Below, one piece after another: positions 11,711 through 20,930 of a stretch of 64,000 nt of DNA. Every line of letters begins with the position of its first letter. Position 1 is the first letter of the stretch. The DNA is taken from assembly GCA_964030785.1 (NCBI GenBank), contig OZ034972.1, positions 14,021,231 through 14,085,230 of the forward strand. The letters run 5' to 3'. Source of the DNA: Siderastrea siderea. Its lineage: Eukaryota > Cnidaria > Anthozoa > Scleractinia > Rhizangiidae. Both the position numbers and the translations under genes were made by a program. Below the pieces are notes generated by a model. It saw only the letters and a list, made by a program, of their open reading frames with translations, did no database searches and was not told the origin of the DNA.

Positions 11711-12886
11711 CAGTCAACGTCCTTCACGCGTGAACGATCACGGATTGAAGATTGCATTCTTCGCATGCCCATTCCTTTCTTAATTAGATACATACATACA
11801 TACATACATACATACATACATACATACATACATACATACATACATACATACATACATACATACATACATACATAAACGTTATTGAAGTGTCAGGAACTTT
11901 AGCTATGGATAGCTAATTGGGGACACTAGCAAATACAAAATATAAAATAGATATATAGGTTAGATTATACGCGTCCTTGTAGATAGAGTGAAAGAAAACG
12001 ATCTTTTTTCGATTTTATAACGAAATCGATTCTTCGAAAGTTCCCACGCAACAACGGAAATCGTCAACAAGGCGCACTCGGAAGAGAAGTTTCTAAATTT
12101 CGATTACTTCAAGGATGTCAGTTGTTATCAACACAGGATCTTTTCCTCCACAAGAAAATGGTTGAGTCGATCGTAGTCATGATGGACGAATTTATGAACA
12201 GCTCCTTTTGTCACTCAATCGTGTTCCGTGAAATATCTGACAATCCTATAAATCACCTTTGAAAAGGTTGACGATATTCGTGCCTTACATTAGAAGGCAA
12301 ACGTTTACCAGGATCGTAAAAGCCTCGAAGCGAATTTCTTGCCATTTGGAATTAACTCATGTGCAAAATTAAACTATTAGGTACACCACGCGAAAACCGT
12401 TAACTGTAAATTACCGCTAAAATGTGGCGATTATTTATACTATTTTGCCTCGTGCACGTATAAAAAGCAAAACAAAAAACCTCCGGCCAAAGAATAAAGT
12501 TGCCTTGTTAAATTAGCAAGTCCTTTGGATTTTCTTTGGAAGGATTACTTCTAGTTTGTCGATTTTCTCTTTACATTTTGGTTGGCTTTTTGTCCTTGCG
12601 ATTTTTTTTAGCGACGCGCTTAAAAATAATGAAAACATCATGCGCTAAGGTGCCAACACGCGAAAATAATTGCGGTATAAAGAGTAACTTTTCAGTTCCT
12701 GGTCGGAATTAAAGTTCACATTATTATTACGATGTTCCATGAAAAATTTCGAACAACAAAATTAATGTTTCAAATATAAAATCCAAGGTTCGCAGAATCG
12801 CTAAATTTTTCGAAGAATGAAATCGAAGAATGAACTAATCGATGAATATTTGAAGTTGAACGTTCATGCGTGAAGCGCGTTGACTG
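11711..12886. mobile_element. Tc1/mariner-like MITE inserted in the viral array
   Basis: The terminal inverted repeats begin CAGTCAACG. Left 'CAGTCAACGTCCTTCACGCG' (11711 on) matches the reverse complement of 12860-12886 with a few differences. The element is flanked by TA on both sides (11709-11710 and 12887-12888), the target duplication of this superfamily. It is 1,176 bp with no transposase frame. It contains a (CATA)n tract and AT-rich host-like sequence. It interrupts a viral reading frame, so it postdates endogenization. Confidence 0.7.
11789..11873. repeat. (CATA)n microsatellite
   Basis: About 21 tandem copies of a 4-bp unit lie inside the MITE. They create spurious long frames rich in Tyr/Ile/His/Thr or Met/Tyr/Val/Cys. 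Confidence 0.95.
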
Positions 12887-12888
12887 TA

Positions 12889-13468
12889 ATAGTTCCACTA
12901 CTCGAGCAGGACCTTTGCCTTTGCCTTTTCCCCAAGGACTCTCGGCTAACTTTTTTTCAAGGGTCTTGCGACGTTCTCGAATAGCTTCTAAGCGAGTACG
13001 GATATCGTCTCCTCGACTGGTGGAAGGAGTTCCTTTCTTGTTGGGAATTTTACTGGTCGATGCCGCTTTACCTTTCTTAACGAGTCCTGAAGGAGTGATT
13101 AATTTTTGTGGTTTGGGGGTGGACGGACTGCCTTTTATCATGCGCTTCAACCACTGTTCCACAGGACCTGTGAGCAAATCCCCTTCTTCCTCCTCTCCCT
13201 CCTCTCCCGGAGGTCCACCAGGGGCACCAACACCCGCACCCCCAGGAAATTGATGTATGCGTTTGGTTAACTTGCTTAATTCTTGACTCAGCGGTTTCGT
13301 TTTGGCATTGACGCTGGCTGGTGGGAGTTTTCGATCCGCTAACAAGACATGTTTTTTAGCTGCTAACGTCGCCGCTTTGTTGAGCAGAGCATTTTCTGTT
13401 AACTCTCCTTTGCAATATTGAATGAGTTGATCCAAATCCTTTTGTGGAATCATGTACACCTCTTCCAT
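12889..13468 (-). pseudogene. viral structural-type protein interrupted by the MITE
   Basis: The start is ATG 13468 ('MEEVYMIPQKDL'), overlapping the end of the upstream gene by 19 nt. The order is: a helical N-terminus; a Gly/Pro/Glu-rich linker ('PGGAGVGAPGGPPGEEGEE'); a Ser/Thr/Lys-rich stretch; then a charged helix ('RTRLEAIRERRKTLEKKL') and a Gly/Lys tail. The frame continues into the MITE, so the last residues before its stop at 12770 are not viral. The real end appears at 11636-11707. The family is unknown to me. Position within the late block suggests a virion component. Confidence 0.55.
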
Positions 13469-13689
13469 GGGGTGTTGCTACACTCAGGGCAAAGTTCTCC
13501 GTCTTCAAGGTTACGACATCTCTCACAAAGAAAACTGTTCAAGATATGCATATACTCCCGATACAACATGTGATATTTATGCTTCCAATAATGACAAGCT
13601 TCTTTCCATTCGTCTCGTTCCCTATTGGCGTCTTGCAAAAGACTCACCCAGGTTGGAAGGTTTATCGTTGTTGTTGAACACATTGACAT
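13450..13689 (-). CDS. small protein with four-Cys zinc knuckle
   Basis: The likely start is one of two Met codons near 13683-13689 (the open frame reaches 13743). The N-terminal half is aromatic and helical ('WKEACHYWKHKYHMLYREY'), followed by 'CERCRNLEDGELCPEC', a CxxC-x8-CxxC zinc-binding pattern, then a short basic tail. It overlaps the genes on either side by a few codons. Function unknown. Confidence 0.5.
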   Translation of the reverse strand: MSMCSTTTINLPTWVSLLQDANRERDEWKEACHYWKHKYHMLYREYMHILNSFLCERCRNLEDGELCPECSNTPWKRCT

Positions 13690-13989
13690 AACACGTTGTG
13701 GAGTCCTTGAAAGAACCCTCGACCTTTTTGCGAGACCAACCACTGACGACGTTTTTTGACAGAATGTTGACGACGACCCAGGTCGCGTAGCACCTTTTTA
13801 TAGGGACGAAGCTGTGCCATGATGGGGGGGTGTCACGGGAATGTTGTTTTTGAACAGGTCTAATAGCAGTTCACTGACGGCATTGACTTGATCTGCATTG
13901 GCATGTTGTAAAAGGTCTTGAAGTTTGAAACGATTGGCTTCTTTTAACACCGACCGTAAAAACGGTAATTGACGTCGAAGACGTTTCAT
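13674..13989 (-). pseudogene. conserved helical viral protein, frameshifted at a C7 run
   Basis: The start is ATG 13989 ('MKRLRRQLPFLRSVLKEANR'); an in-frame ATG also exists at 14025. The N-terminal part is a helical domain ('FKLQDLLQHANADQVNAVSELLLDLF') followed by 'NNIPVTPP', an arrangement I recognise from small proteins of cnidarian Polinton-like elements. At the C7 homopolymer (G7 on the + strand, about 13824-13830) the frame shifts. A Lys/Arg-rich continuation in the next frame ('RQHSVKKRRQWLVSQKGRG') runs to a stop near 13674. The shift is either decay or a homopolymer length error. Confidence 0.55.
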
Positions 13990-14191
13990 ACTGCCACGGT
14001 CTTCGTCTGAAATTAGAAACAGCATCTCCTACACCCAGGGATCCCATTCTTTTATAGTGCTTACTCTTGCCCGGTTTGACTCCAAGTTTAGCTGCGCCTT
14101 TGAGTAAAGAAAGAATACTTCCACCCACATTCACGTGACTACGACGTTTTCTTTTTTTTCTAGTTTTTCTCTTTCTTTGCGTTCGCTTCAT
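13871..14191 (-). CDS. pX/mu-like basic core protein (copy C)
   Basis: It begins with an Arg/Lys block ('MKRTQRKRKTRKKRKRRS') followed by 'HVNVGGSILSLLKGAAKLG', the same design as the copy at 14393-14623. A basic tail followed by a Gly-Gly-hydrophobic stretch resembles adenoviral core peptide pX/mu, which condenses DNA. The last 45 codons overlap the next gene in another frame and may not be meaningful. Confidence 0.5.
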   Translation of the reverse strand: MKRTQRKRKTRKKRKRRSHVNVGGSILSLLKGAAKLGVKPGKSKHYKRMGSLGVGDAVSNFRRRPWQYETSSTSITVFTVGVKRSQSFQTSRPFTTCQCRSSQCRQ

Positions 14192-14204
14192 TTTTGGTGT
14201 GTTT

Positions 14205-14396
14205 TTACCGTCGACGACGACGACGACGATGACGTTGTTTGGCTTTGTTGATATAGCTTTTTATACGTTTGTCCGTTTCCAGAGCCACGGCTTTACCCAA
14301 CCTCACCAACGCGGGGGCCAACACGTTCAAAAAACCTCCTTTTTGACGAGAACGTCGTTGTCGTCGTTTCCTTCGTACTCTTTTGGATGATCTCAT
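14205..14396 (-). CDS. pX/mu-like basic core protein (copy B)
   Basis: A 63-residue protein with a basic N-terminus, a central 'KGGFLNVLAPALVRLGKAV' and an Arg8-type C-terminus. The Gly-Gly-hydrophobic-Pro stretch between basic blocks is the pX/mu-like signature. Its ATG overlaps the TGA of the upstream gene (ATGA, 14393-14396), a coupling that suggests termination-reinitiation or a shared transcript. Confidence 0.55.
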   Translation of the reverse strand: MRSSKRVRRKRRQRRSRQKGGFLNVLAPALVRLGKAVALETDKRIKSYINKAKQRHRRRRRRR

Positions 14397-14623
14397 CGGT
14401 GCGATAGCAAACGCTGAAGTGCTTTGTTTTGCTTGATGAGGTCACGAGTCTCTTTATAGCCTTGACGGGTATTTCGTTTGAAATCTTGCCACCATCCACT
14501 TCCTTTTTGTTTTTTCTTTTTATTGACCCAAGCCAAGAGGGGAAAAAGGCTTCCACCCACATTCACATGACCACGACGTTTTCTTTTTGTTCTTCCTCTT
14601 TTTCGTTTTCTTCTGACGGCCAT
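14393..14623 (-). CDS. pX/mu-like basic core protein (copy A)
   Basis: A 76-residue protein: 'MAVRRKRKRGRTKRKRRG', then 'HVNVGGSLFPLLAWVNKKKK', then a charged helix. The HVNVGGS block is shared with copy C, so the two are recent paralogues. It overlaps the upstream small ORF and is joined to copy B by ATGA. Confidence 0.55.
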   Translation of the reverse strand: MAVRRKRKRGRTKRKRRGHVNVGGSLFPLLAWVNKKKKQKGSGWWQDFKRNTRQGYKETRDLIKQNKALQRLLSHR

Positions 14624-14775
14624 GGTTCTGAATACATGAGAGTGGGGCTGTGTGGATTGAGCTTTTTATCCTTTTCCACCCAATAACTTTTAGACATCAA
14701 GGGACGATGACATCCATCCACGTAGCATTGCGCACCCACGGGTTGGTAAAAAACCTGACGGTAGTATTCTTGCAC
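14563..14775 (-). CDS. small conserved-looking viral ORF
   Basis: A 70-residue frame starting at ATG 14775 ('MQEYYRQVFYQPVGAQCYVD') with a Cys/His pair ('CYVDGCHRP') and a Glu/Lys-rich C-terminus. The last 20 codons overlap copy A in another frame. It is the last viral gene before the non-viral insertion at 14788-16132. Function unknown. Confidence 0.45.
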   Translation of the reverse strand: MQEYYRQVFYQPVGAQCYVDGCHRPLMSKSYWVEKDKKLNPHSPTLMYSEPWPSEENEKEEEQKENVVVM

Positions 14776-14787
14776 GCAACGTTTGGG

Positions 14788-16132
14788 TTAGACTTGCCCA
14801 CAAGTCGAGCTCAGAGTTTTTTTTTTGGAAGCGCGATTTCGGAAGCGTGAAACCCCAAAAAACCGAGCGCGAGGGAGCGGGAGCTCGACTTGTTTCTCTT
14901 GCAGGAAATCGCATCAAGTGACGTCATTTTGGCGGGAACTATTTTTGGTACCGTGTCAGTCGTGTGTCTTGTAGGCGGATCTGTCAAACACTTTTCGCGT
15001 AACGGAAAGTTCATAGGTATTCCAACCAAAACGTTTGTTCATGTTGCTGTTGCCGAAAATATTTGGCAACAATGCAGTGAATAAGTCGACAATCTGGCGC
15101 TAATGAGAAGATTCTTGCCAGGTTCGCAGAAGACGAAGACCTCTCTAAATTTGAAACTTCTTCTTGGACGTGTGTTGGCAGCGCAAGCGGAGAATCGCTT
15201 CTAGATTATATTTGCCGAAACTGCTCGGATCGAAACCGAACCCTCGCAAAGAGGGTTTTTAAGTTGAGGGAAAATTTGTCAGAGACAAGAGAAAAGCTTG
15301 GTTCCACATGTGTGAAGCGTCTGACTAAACTGTCAGACGAAAAACAAATCGACGGCCCGACCCGAAAAAGTGTCAACATCGAAGCGACGAGCTTTATTTA
15401 CTCCACGGCGATTCCAACAAAATCTATCGAAATTGTAAATAAATAAAGCATAAATGTTGCGATGATCAGAGAAAACTTAGCCTTGCCCACAGGTCGAGCT
15501 CAGGAATTTTTTTTTCAAAGCGCGAGAGCGTGTAGCGCCATTGGAAATGAGAAGTGAACAAATTTTTCAACTTCAAGCGACAAACTACTATCGTGTAGAA
15601 TTTTGCTAAGCCGAGTTCTACGCTTCTAATCTCACTCTAGTGTTTATTTTTTTGTTTGTTTCTTTTTTTCGCTCCTGAAAGTTTAGGTTTTGGGTTTGCG
15701 AAAACTAAAATATCCTTAAACTTTATATATGAGCTTAAGCATAAGCTAAGATTTTAAATTTCCCGGCGAGTTGAATATTGTTTTCTACGGATTTGTGCGA
15801 ACAATCTAACTCGACTTGAGACAAGTCGCAAATGATTTTTTTTAAGCATAACTAAAACAATGAAGACTTGATTCCTATAGCCACTATACTCGGCTTTGCA
15901 GTTGAATTCAGGCCATGTATAATAGACCGTGAACACGGAGCGATCAAAAGAAGCCTCTCGACAAAGTTTGATCAAAACAGCTCAGTCACGTACTCACGTT
16001 TCATGTGGCGTGAGCCAGTCTGATTGACGGCGCGTCAGTAAGATTGTTTCTGATTGGATAAGATCCACAGGAGGAAAATTCCTCCTGTAGATTTGGCTCG
16101 CTGCAAGTGATAAAAGTCATTTGCGTGCGGGC
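14788..16132. mobile_element. non-viral insertion with repeat ends
   Basis: This 1.3-kb tract separates viral genes and looks host-derived. 'CCCACAAGTCGAGCTCAG' at about 14794 recurs as 'CCCACAGGTCGAGCTCAG' at about 15487, each followed by a T-run and a GCGCGA-rich segment. 'ACAAGTCGAGCTC' also has an inverted partner at 14880-14893, forming a roughly 95-bp fold-back. A + frame at about 15100-15446 contains 'CRNCSDRNRTLAKRV' and basic helices, like the N-termini of multicopy invertebrate ORFs. The superfamily is not identified. Confidence 0.45.
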
Positions 16133-16664
16133 CTAACACCGGAACCGGAAATGAGAAGCGAAGGACGTTTGAGAAAGTCTACGTTTGGGTAATGGTGGTG
16201 TAAAATCAATGATGGTGTCATCCAACGTTTGCATTTTGATCAAAAACCCTTCCAGTCCCTCGAAGGGAATGCCACGTACATAGGTTCTCAATTCTATCAA
16301 GGCTTTGGCATAGGTGGTAAAAGCAAAACGGCTCATGTCCACTTTGAAACTATATTTTTTAAAATCGTTCCATCCTTTGACCGCCGTGCCCACCGCTGCC
16401 AAACACGCCACCAACGTACTGTTTCCCAAAATGGGTCCTGCAATCATCCCGGTGGCCATAAGTAGTAAAGCCATTCCATTGAATAAGGCATTGTAAAACT
16501 TGAAATGATTCAGCATTTTGCGATAACACCACCATTGTTTGTGGTAAAAGGCATACAAAGAATCCATGCGTTGCAAAAGTTCCGGTTTGAATTTCAAACA
16601 ATTCAGTTTCGACAAGGGTCCATTCAATAAAGAAACCACTGTTTTTTTCTTTTGGGGGAGCCAT
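16133..16664 (-). pseudogene. two-transmembrane viral protein
   Basis: The probable start is ATG 16664, with a frame change at an A7 run (about 16642-16648). The larger frame opens at 16639. Two adjacent hydrophobic segments ('LFNGMALLLMATGMIAGPIL' and 'TLVACLAAVGTAVKGW') are followed by a well-formed amphipathic region ('KVDMSRFAFTTYAKALIELR', 'GLEGFLIKMQTLDDTI'). I recognise this arrangement from other cnidarian Polinton-like elements; the function is unknown. The layout (2 TM plus a cytosolic helical bundle) recalls SLATT-type proteins, but that is only analogy. Confidence 0.55.
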
Positions 16665-16672
16665 GGATCTCC

Positions 16673-17387
16673 TCACGTCGAAAACCGTGACGAATCGCTT
16701 TGCACCGTAGGCCGTCCACCCTGTTTATAGCTGGTCACGATGCTATTGGTCATGGTGACATTGGCAATTTCACGTCCTTGGGCCAATGGTTGTTGATCTT
16801 GTAACAACATACGTAATCGACGTTGTAAATCCGCCTGGTTCAAGGTTCTAGGCGACCCTCGTGGTGTCGCTTGTTGAGAAGATCTGGCCGGCGTCCAAGG
16901 CAAAGAGGGAGAGGGTTGAGGTCGTCGTGGTGGTGGTCGTCCTCGTCCTCGCCCTCGTCCTCGTCCGGGTCGACCACGTGGGGGTACTACGACCACGTCC
17001 CCCACTTCCACCACTGCTGTCACCACCACCACCACCACCAGCCCCGGCAGCGGCCGATCTGGGACTACCCCTATGTGGCGTGCGTGCTCCAGATGAAAGA
17101 AGGGGACTGCCCCTGTGTGGAGTGCGCGCTCCTGTGGAAGGAGTTCGGGAAGCTTAACTTCCCACCCCAGCCGGAACAGAAGGGTATGGGAGAGCTTCCA
17201 AATAAGCGGTGAGGTCATCAACTCCCATTTGATCACAGGCTTGGTCAATCAAGTCCTGGTCCCCCGTATCCAAAATGTCTTGCATGGTTCCAGGGGACAC
17301 TTGATTGGTGGTGGTCGTGCCTACCCCCGCAGGTGAAACGGTTGCGTAAGCTTGCGGAGGACGTCGGGATCCATCATCATCTGCCAT
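16673..17387 (-). pseudogene. RG-repeat / low-complexity viral protein
   Basis: The preferred start is ATG 17387 ('MADDDGSRRPPQAYATV'); an in-frame ATG at 17408 lies inside the upstream gene. The acidic N-terminal third ('MGVDDLTAYLEALPY') ends at an in-frame TAA (17154-17156). Beyond it the same frame carries two copies of 'GARTPHRGSP', then a Gly/Thr/Arg repeat tract in which the frame changes. The C-terminal frame has an RG repeat, 'DLQRRLRMLLQDQQPL', and 'TNSIVTSYKQGGRPTV' before the stop at 16673. It sits 8 nt from the two-TM gene. Function unknown. Confidence 0.5.
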
Positions 17388-17632
17388 ACTCGATCTTCTA
17401 AGGTCCACACCAGTTCAAGAAAATACGTTTCGCTGTAACGATCAATGAAACGGTCAATGGATTTTCCTCATCGGGTTCGAACCAAATTATATACCTCTTG
17501 CATGGCTTGGTAATCCATGTCATCCAAACGCATGCTATGAAAATGATCGCCCACGATTTTTTCCCAACAAATCCAAAACAATGGGGGAGGCAATCCCTGC
17601 AACCTTTTACTTAGTGATCTTTTACTTGACAT
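17321..17632 (-). pseudogene. small ORF overlapping the ATPase end, internal TGA
   Basis: A 103-codon frame from ATG 17632 ('MSSKRSLSKRLQGLPPPLFW') to a TAG at 17321-17323, interrupted by a TGA at 17468-17470. It overlaps the last 11 nt of the ATPase frame and runs past the start of the next gene. Conserved-looking aromatic segments ('FWICWEKIVGDHFHSMRL', 'ELVWTLEDRVWQMMM') argue that it was a gene. No family is recognised. Confidence 0.4.
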
Positions 17633-18328
17633 CCTGATCGCTGCGACGCTTTTGATACGTGCGCGTCGATCCTTCGTCTTTTAACACATGGCTCATCAAC
17701 CGTTGTTGATCGGACGACGCCGGGTGCAAATCCAACACCAAATACCCATAAGGCCTTGCGGTGGCCTGATGAAAGGTGTCCAAACTGTCTTTCCAAGTCG
17801 TGGGAAACGATTAAAGCAACACATTGCGGACTCCCAATTGATCCCGCGGGTCCTTGAAAGCCACGATGTAATGGGCATTGCGGGAAATACTTTTGGCATA
17901 TTTGCCCACGGGAAACATGTCTTGGCACAAGTAAAGGACCGTGACGTTTTGATGATGGGAATGTTTTGTGAATAAATCCAAGACCCGTTTATCGTGACTG
18001 CCTTCGTCCATCAAATCATCCAAGACCAGGACCCTTGAGGAAACCATTGTACCAAGGCTGGGTGATCGGGAATGCCTTCGTGAAACACAACCCCTCGATC
18101 TTGCATGGGTTTGAATCGGTCTTGCCACACTCCATAACAATAATGCACTTGGGACGGAGGTTTTTCAAACAAGTCCCTGTTTTCTAATAAGAGTTTTTCC
18201 TTAAACACGGTTTTGCCACACCCCGAAGGACCCACCACCAAAATAGAGGAAGTGGTATGAAAGCGAAAAGGTTTTCCCACTTGCATGACGTGAAAAACAA
18301 AATGACACTCACATTTGTACATTTTCAT
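17622..18328 (-). pseudogene. A32/FtsK-HerA-like genome packaging ATPase
   Basis: The start is ATG 18328, 16 nt after the protease stop. Walker A is 'VVGPSGCGKT' at residues 31-40. Walker B 'VLVLDDLMDEG' and a downstream sensor-like 'NVTVLYLCQD' lie in the next frame, so there is a 1-nt shift near 18040. The second frame meets a TAA at 17811-17813 and stays open after it to a TAA at 17622-17624. This protein packages DNA into the capsid in Polintons, adintoviruses and virophages. Position next to the protease and MCP fits the morphogenesis module. It is broken twice. Confidence 0.75.
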
Positions 18329-18344
18329 CCTTTTATTAATTTTT

Positions 18345-18887
18345 TTAACAACAACAACACTGATGATAAGGGCTTTGACACACTTTGTGCCACACCGAAT
18401 CGTTACTCACAATGAGCTGTTTCACTCTTTGACCCACATTATGGTCATTGCTTACATAATCGTAATCTGAAAAGTCATTTAAAAAGTCTTGCAACGTGCG
18501 TCCACGGGCTTTGGCTTTCAAGTACAACAACGCGTAATCCCCACACCTCTTGCTATTGACGGCTTGAGGAGACTTGCCATTGGTCACTACATACTTCCAA
18601 TGTTTGACCATCCAGTTTTTCAACGGGGTGGCTTGCTCGTATTTGTCCAGCAGTAAGGCATAACTATCCAACACTTCACACACGTTCTGGTAGGTCCACA
18701 GTGCCAACCAATGTTGACCGGGTTGATCGTGAGGGTCTGTGTTCACAATGTATCCTTGGGGTGTTTTCTTGTTGGGTGTCTTGGGCAAGCGATCACAAGC
18801 CACGGTCCCGTAAAAATAAGGTTTCAATTGAGGATCGTCCCGCGCCAAATAATCCAACTGCACATTATTCAAAGCCACTTGTTCCAT
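18345..18887 (-). CDS. adenain-like cysteine protease (capsid maturation)
   Basis: A 180-residue protein with an intact frame. The papain-like C5-type triad can be placed: His59 in 'GQHWLALW', Asp74 in 'EVLDSY', the oxyanion Gln108 and nucleophile Cys115 in 'NSKRCGDYALLYLKAKA'. The Gln-Cys spacing of 7 is that of adenoviral protease. It cleaves virion precursor proteins in related viruses. It lies between the MCP and ATPase genes. Unlike its neighbours it shows no disabling change. A polyadenylation-like AATAAA lies just after its stop. Confidence 0.8.
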   Translation of the reverse strand: MEQVALNNVQLDYLARDDPQLKPYFYGTVACDRLPKTPNKKTPQGYIVNTDPHDQPGQHWLALWTYQNVCEVLDSYALLLDKYEQATPLKNWMVKHWKYVVTNGKSPQAVNSKRCGDYALLYLKAKARGRTLQDFLNDFSDYDYVSNDHNVGQRVKQLIVSNDSVWHKVCQSPYHQCCCC

Positions 18888-18908
18888 CTTTTTTTTCTTT
18901 TAGTACTG

Positions 18909-20300
18909 CTAAATGTCGTACAACACAGCTCCGTTCGAGTCAATCTCCAGTAAGTTCTCGAATTCTCCATACACGAGCACGGTTATATTGGTACCGGGAG
19001 CTGCTCCAAAATCCAAGCTGAGTTGTAAGTCTCCCGTTTGCTTGGGGTTGTGTCTTTGACTGTCAGCACATCCATTGACGACATTCTCAAACATGAACAA
19101 GGTACAATTTTTTCCACGTCCCCAATCTCCCAGTTCCACCATATTGCCTTTCTTTTTGCACTAGGCTCCACTGGCTTGGAGAAAACGAAAGTACCCTAGA
19201 TTATCTCGGGCGGCTGTGTTGTGAACCAACTGGAGGGTTTCATAAGGGTATTCTTCTCCTCTCACAATCTGTCGAATGGAAACTCAGTCCAAATTTCTGG
19301 AAGCAGAAGGGATGTCGGGTCACATCTCCATTGAAGGCTCGGCTGTCCATCAGGACTGCAATCAAGCGGTCGGGAAATCTGTTTTGAAACAGGTTGGGTA
19401 TGTCAAAGCGGGTGAGGTTGCCTTGCATGCTGAAGGTTCGGATTTCACTGCGCACGGTGGGGTAAGTAGCCAATTGTTTGCCATTGTGTCTTTCAGCAGA
19501 CAAACCCCTGTAAACGGCTTCATTCAAAGGGAGTTGACACAGATGAAAACGGAGCTTCACATCTCCTTTCATCAATCTCCCGGCCAGAGCCACACCATTC
19601 AGAAACAGGTTAGGGCTGTTGAAATGAAATTTCATCTTGATTTCTACACCTGGACCAGTACTTTGCCCGTGTGAAACACTTCCAAGTGAGGGGTAAACAC
19701 CAGACTGTGAGTGACTCCTGCAGCATACTTGGCGGTTTCTGCCACGGACGCGGCCAAGGCAGCTTTGTGATTGGCGCTGAGATTTTGCCAGTCATTATAT
19801 CCAGCACCAGCATTCGCTGTGGTGTTGGTGTTGGTGGCAGTCCATTGGAGTGGGAAATCCACCACATTCAACCAGCCTACAGGTCTCAAGACCTTCTTTC
19901 CATCCTCTCGGTCAAAATTCAGCAAGTTTTCTATGTAGGCCTTGTAATGATACGTGTCTGATTGGGGACTGATCAAAGTCCCATTCAGCTGCAAGTCAAT
20001 CTGCTTGATGATAGAATGAGCCAAATTGTTGACGGGCCAAAGTTTTTCATTAGCCACCAAGTTATCGTTAGTACTCTTTTTTAATCTCAGTTCCATGGTA
20101 AAGTAACTGCGTCCCAAATCCACATAATCGTCCAAAGCAGGAATAATGAATTCCATCGGGTTAATGCCCGTAATGGTGGGTTGAATGGTGACCATGCGAT
20201 AGGCATTGATGCTAAAGTCAGTTGGAGGAACCTTGAAGACTCGCAAGGCAGGGTTGATGACCCCTTCAGAACGCGCGTTAGCTGGCGCTGCTTCTGCCAT
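18909..20300 (-). pseudogene. double jelly-roll major capsid protein (hexon-like)
   Basis: ATG 20300 begins a 218-codon frame with 'GINPMEFIIPALDDYVDLGR' and the hallmark 'NLAHSIIKQIDLQLNGTLI'. The protein can be followed through a frame change near 19650 ('FNSPNLFLNGVALAGRL', 'FDIPNLFQNRFPDRLIAVLM'), another near 19265 ('RQIVRGEYPYETLQLVHN'), and an in-frame TAG (19161-19163) to a C-terminus with 'HNPKQTGDLQLSLDF' and 'VYGEFENLLEIDSNG'. This is the MCP lineage that databases of invertebrate genomes label as F54H12.2-like. The total of about 460 codons fits a DJR capsid protein. It is certainly non-functional as read. Confidence 0.8.
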
Positions 20301-20309
20301 GTTTTGGCT

Positions 20310-20591
20310 TTAACGTCTTCTTCGTCTTCTTCTAGTTATAGGGTGACCCCGTTGTGATGGGTTTTTATACCGTCGTCGTCGTGCTAACCGTTGCGCCAAA
20401 TCAAACCCGGGAATTCTCACCACACTTTGACTCAACCACCCTCCACGTTGACGTCGTCGCGGTCGTCTTCTCATCAATTTCCAAAAAGGGAATAATCCAC
20501 CACGTTGAGGCAAACCACGATCACTGCGAATACGTCGAGGACGAGAATGGACTGGAGCCAATGGTATCTTTTCAAACACCAAAAATGTCAC
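20310..20591 (-). CDS. Arg-rich small virion-type protein
   Basis: A 93-residue frame with dispersed Arg clusters and a C-terminal Arg7 run. It contains 'GGLFPFWKLM' and 'SVVRIPGFDLAQRLARRRRY'. It ends 9 nt before the MCP start and overlaps the upstream gene by 20 nt. It is probably a DNA-binding or minor capsid component; no specific family is recognised. Confidence 0.45.
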   Translation of the reverse strand: MTFLVFEKIPLAPVHSRPRRIRSDRGLPQRGGLFPFWKLMRRRPRRRQRGGWLSQSVVRIPGFDLAQRLARRRRYKNPSQRGHPITRRRRRRR

Positions 20592-20898
20592 GGGCTCTTT
20601 TCACTTGTTTGGGAAACAAAGTACTGGCCACGCGCACAGCTTTTTTCACGGTTTTATTACCCAAAGCCTTCTTAGCTCGTTTGGTAATTTCCTGTTTGAT
20701 CACTTGTTCGGCTTTTCGTTTGACACCACGTGTTGAGCCCGCTTTTAATCCACTCAAGGTGTTACTAAGGAGTTTCAAGGGATTTCGAGTCCTTTTAAGT
20801 CCTTGGAGACCACCACAAACTATATCTGCCAACATGCCTTTCCCATCTTGATCGTAGTACTCGTCAGGACGAAATCGCGTCAAACTACCACCTCACAT
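20572..20898 (-). pseudogene. basic helical virion-type protein ending in RARDIFGV
   Basis: The open frame from 20883 lacks an ATG. The in-frame ATG at 20896-20898 is followed directly by TGA, so the second codon appears mutated. The body is Lys/Arg-rich and helical ('KRKAEQVIKQEITKRAKKAL') and the end is 'QVKRARDIFGV'. It is likely a minor virion protein between the penton and MCP genes. The upstream interval has TATAAAAAG (about 20967-20975) and CACGTG (20956-20961). Confidence 0.45.
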
Positions 20899-20930
20899 GC
20901 TTTTTTTTCTTCTACACTCGTCACCAGTGA

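Noticed and set aside
11549..11875. Frames ending in IHTYIHTY or MYVCMYVC repeats
   Set aside because: They are created by the (CATA)n microsatellite within the MITE.
16861..17212. + strand frames rich in Val/Arg/Ser/Pro
   Set aside because: They are antisense readings of the GC-rich RG/Thr repeat tract of the viral gene on -.
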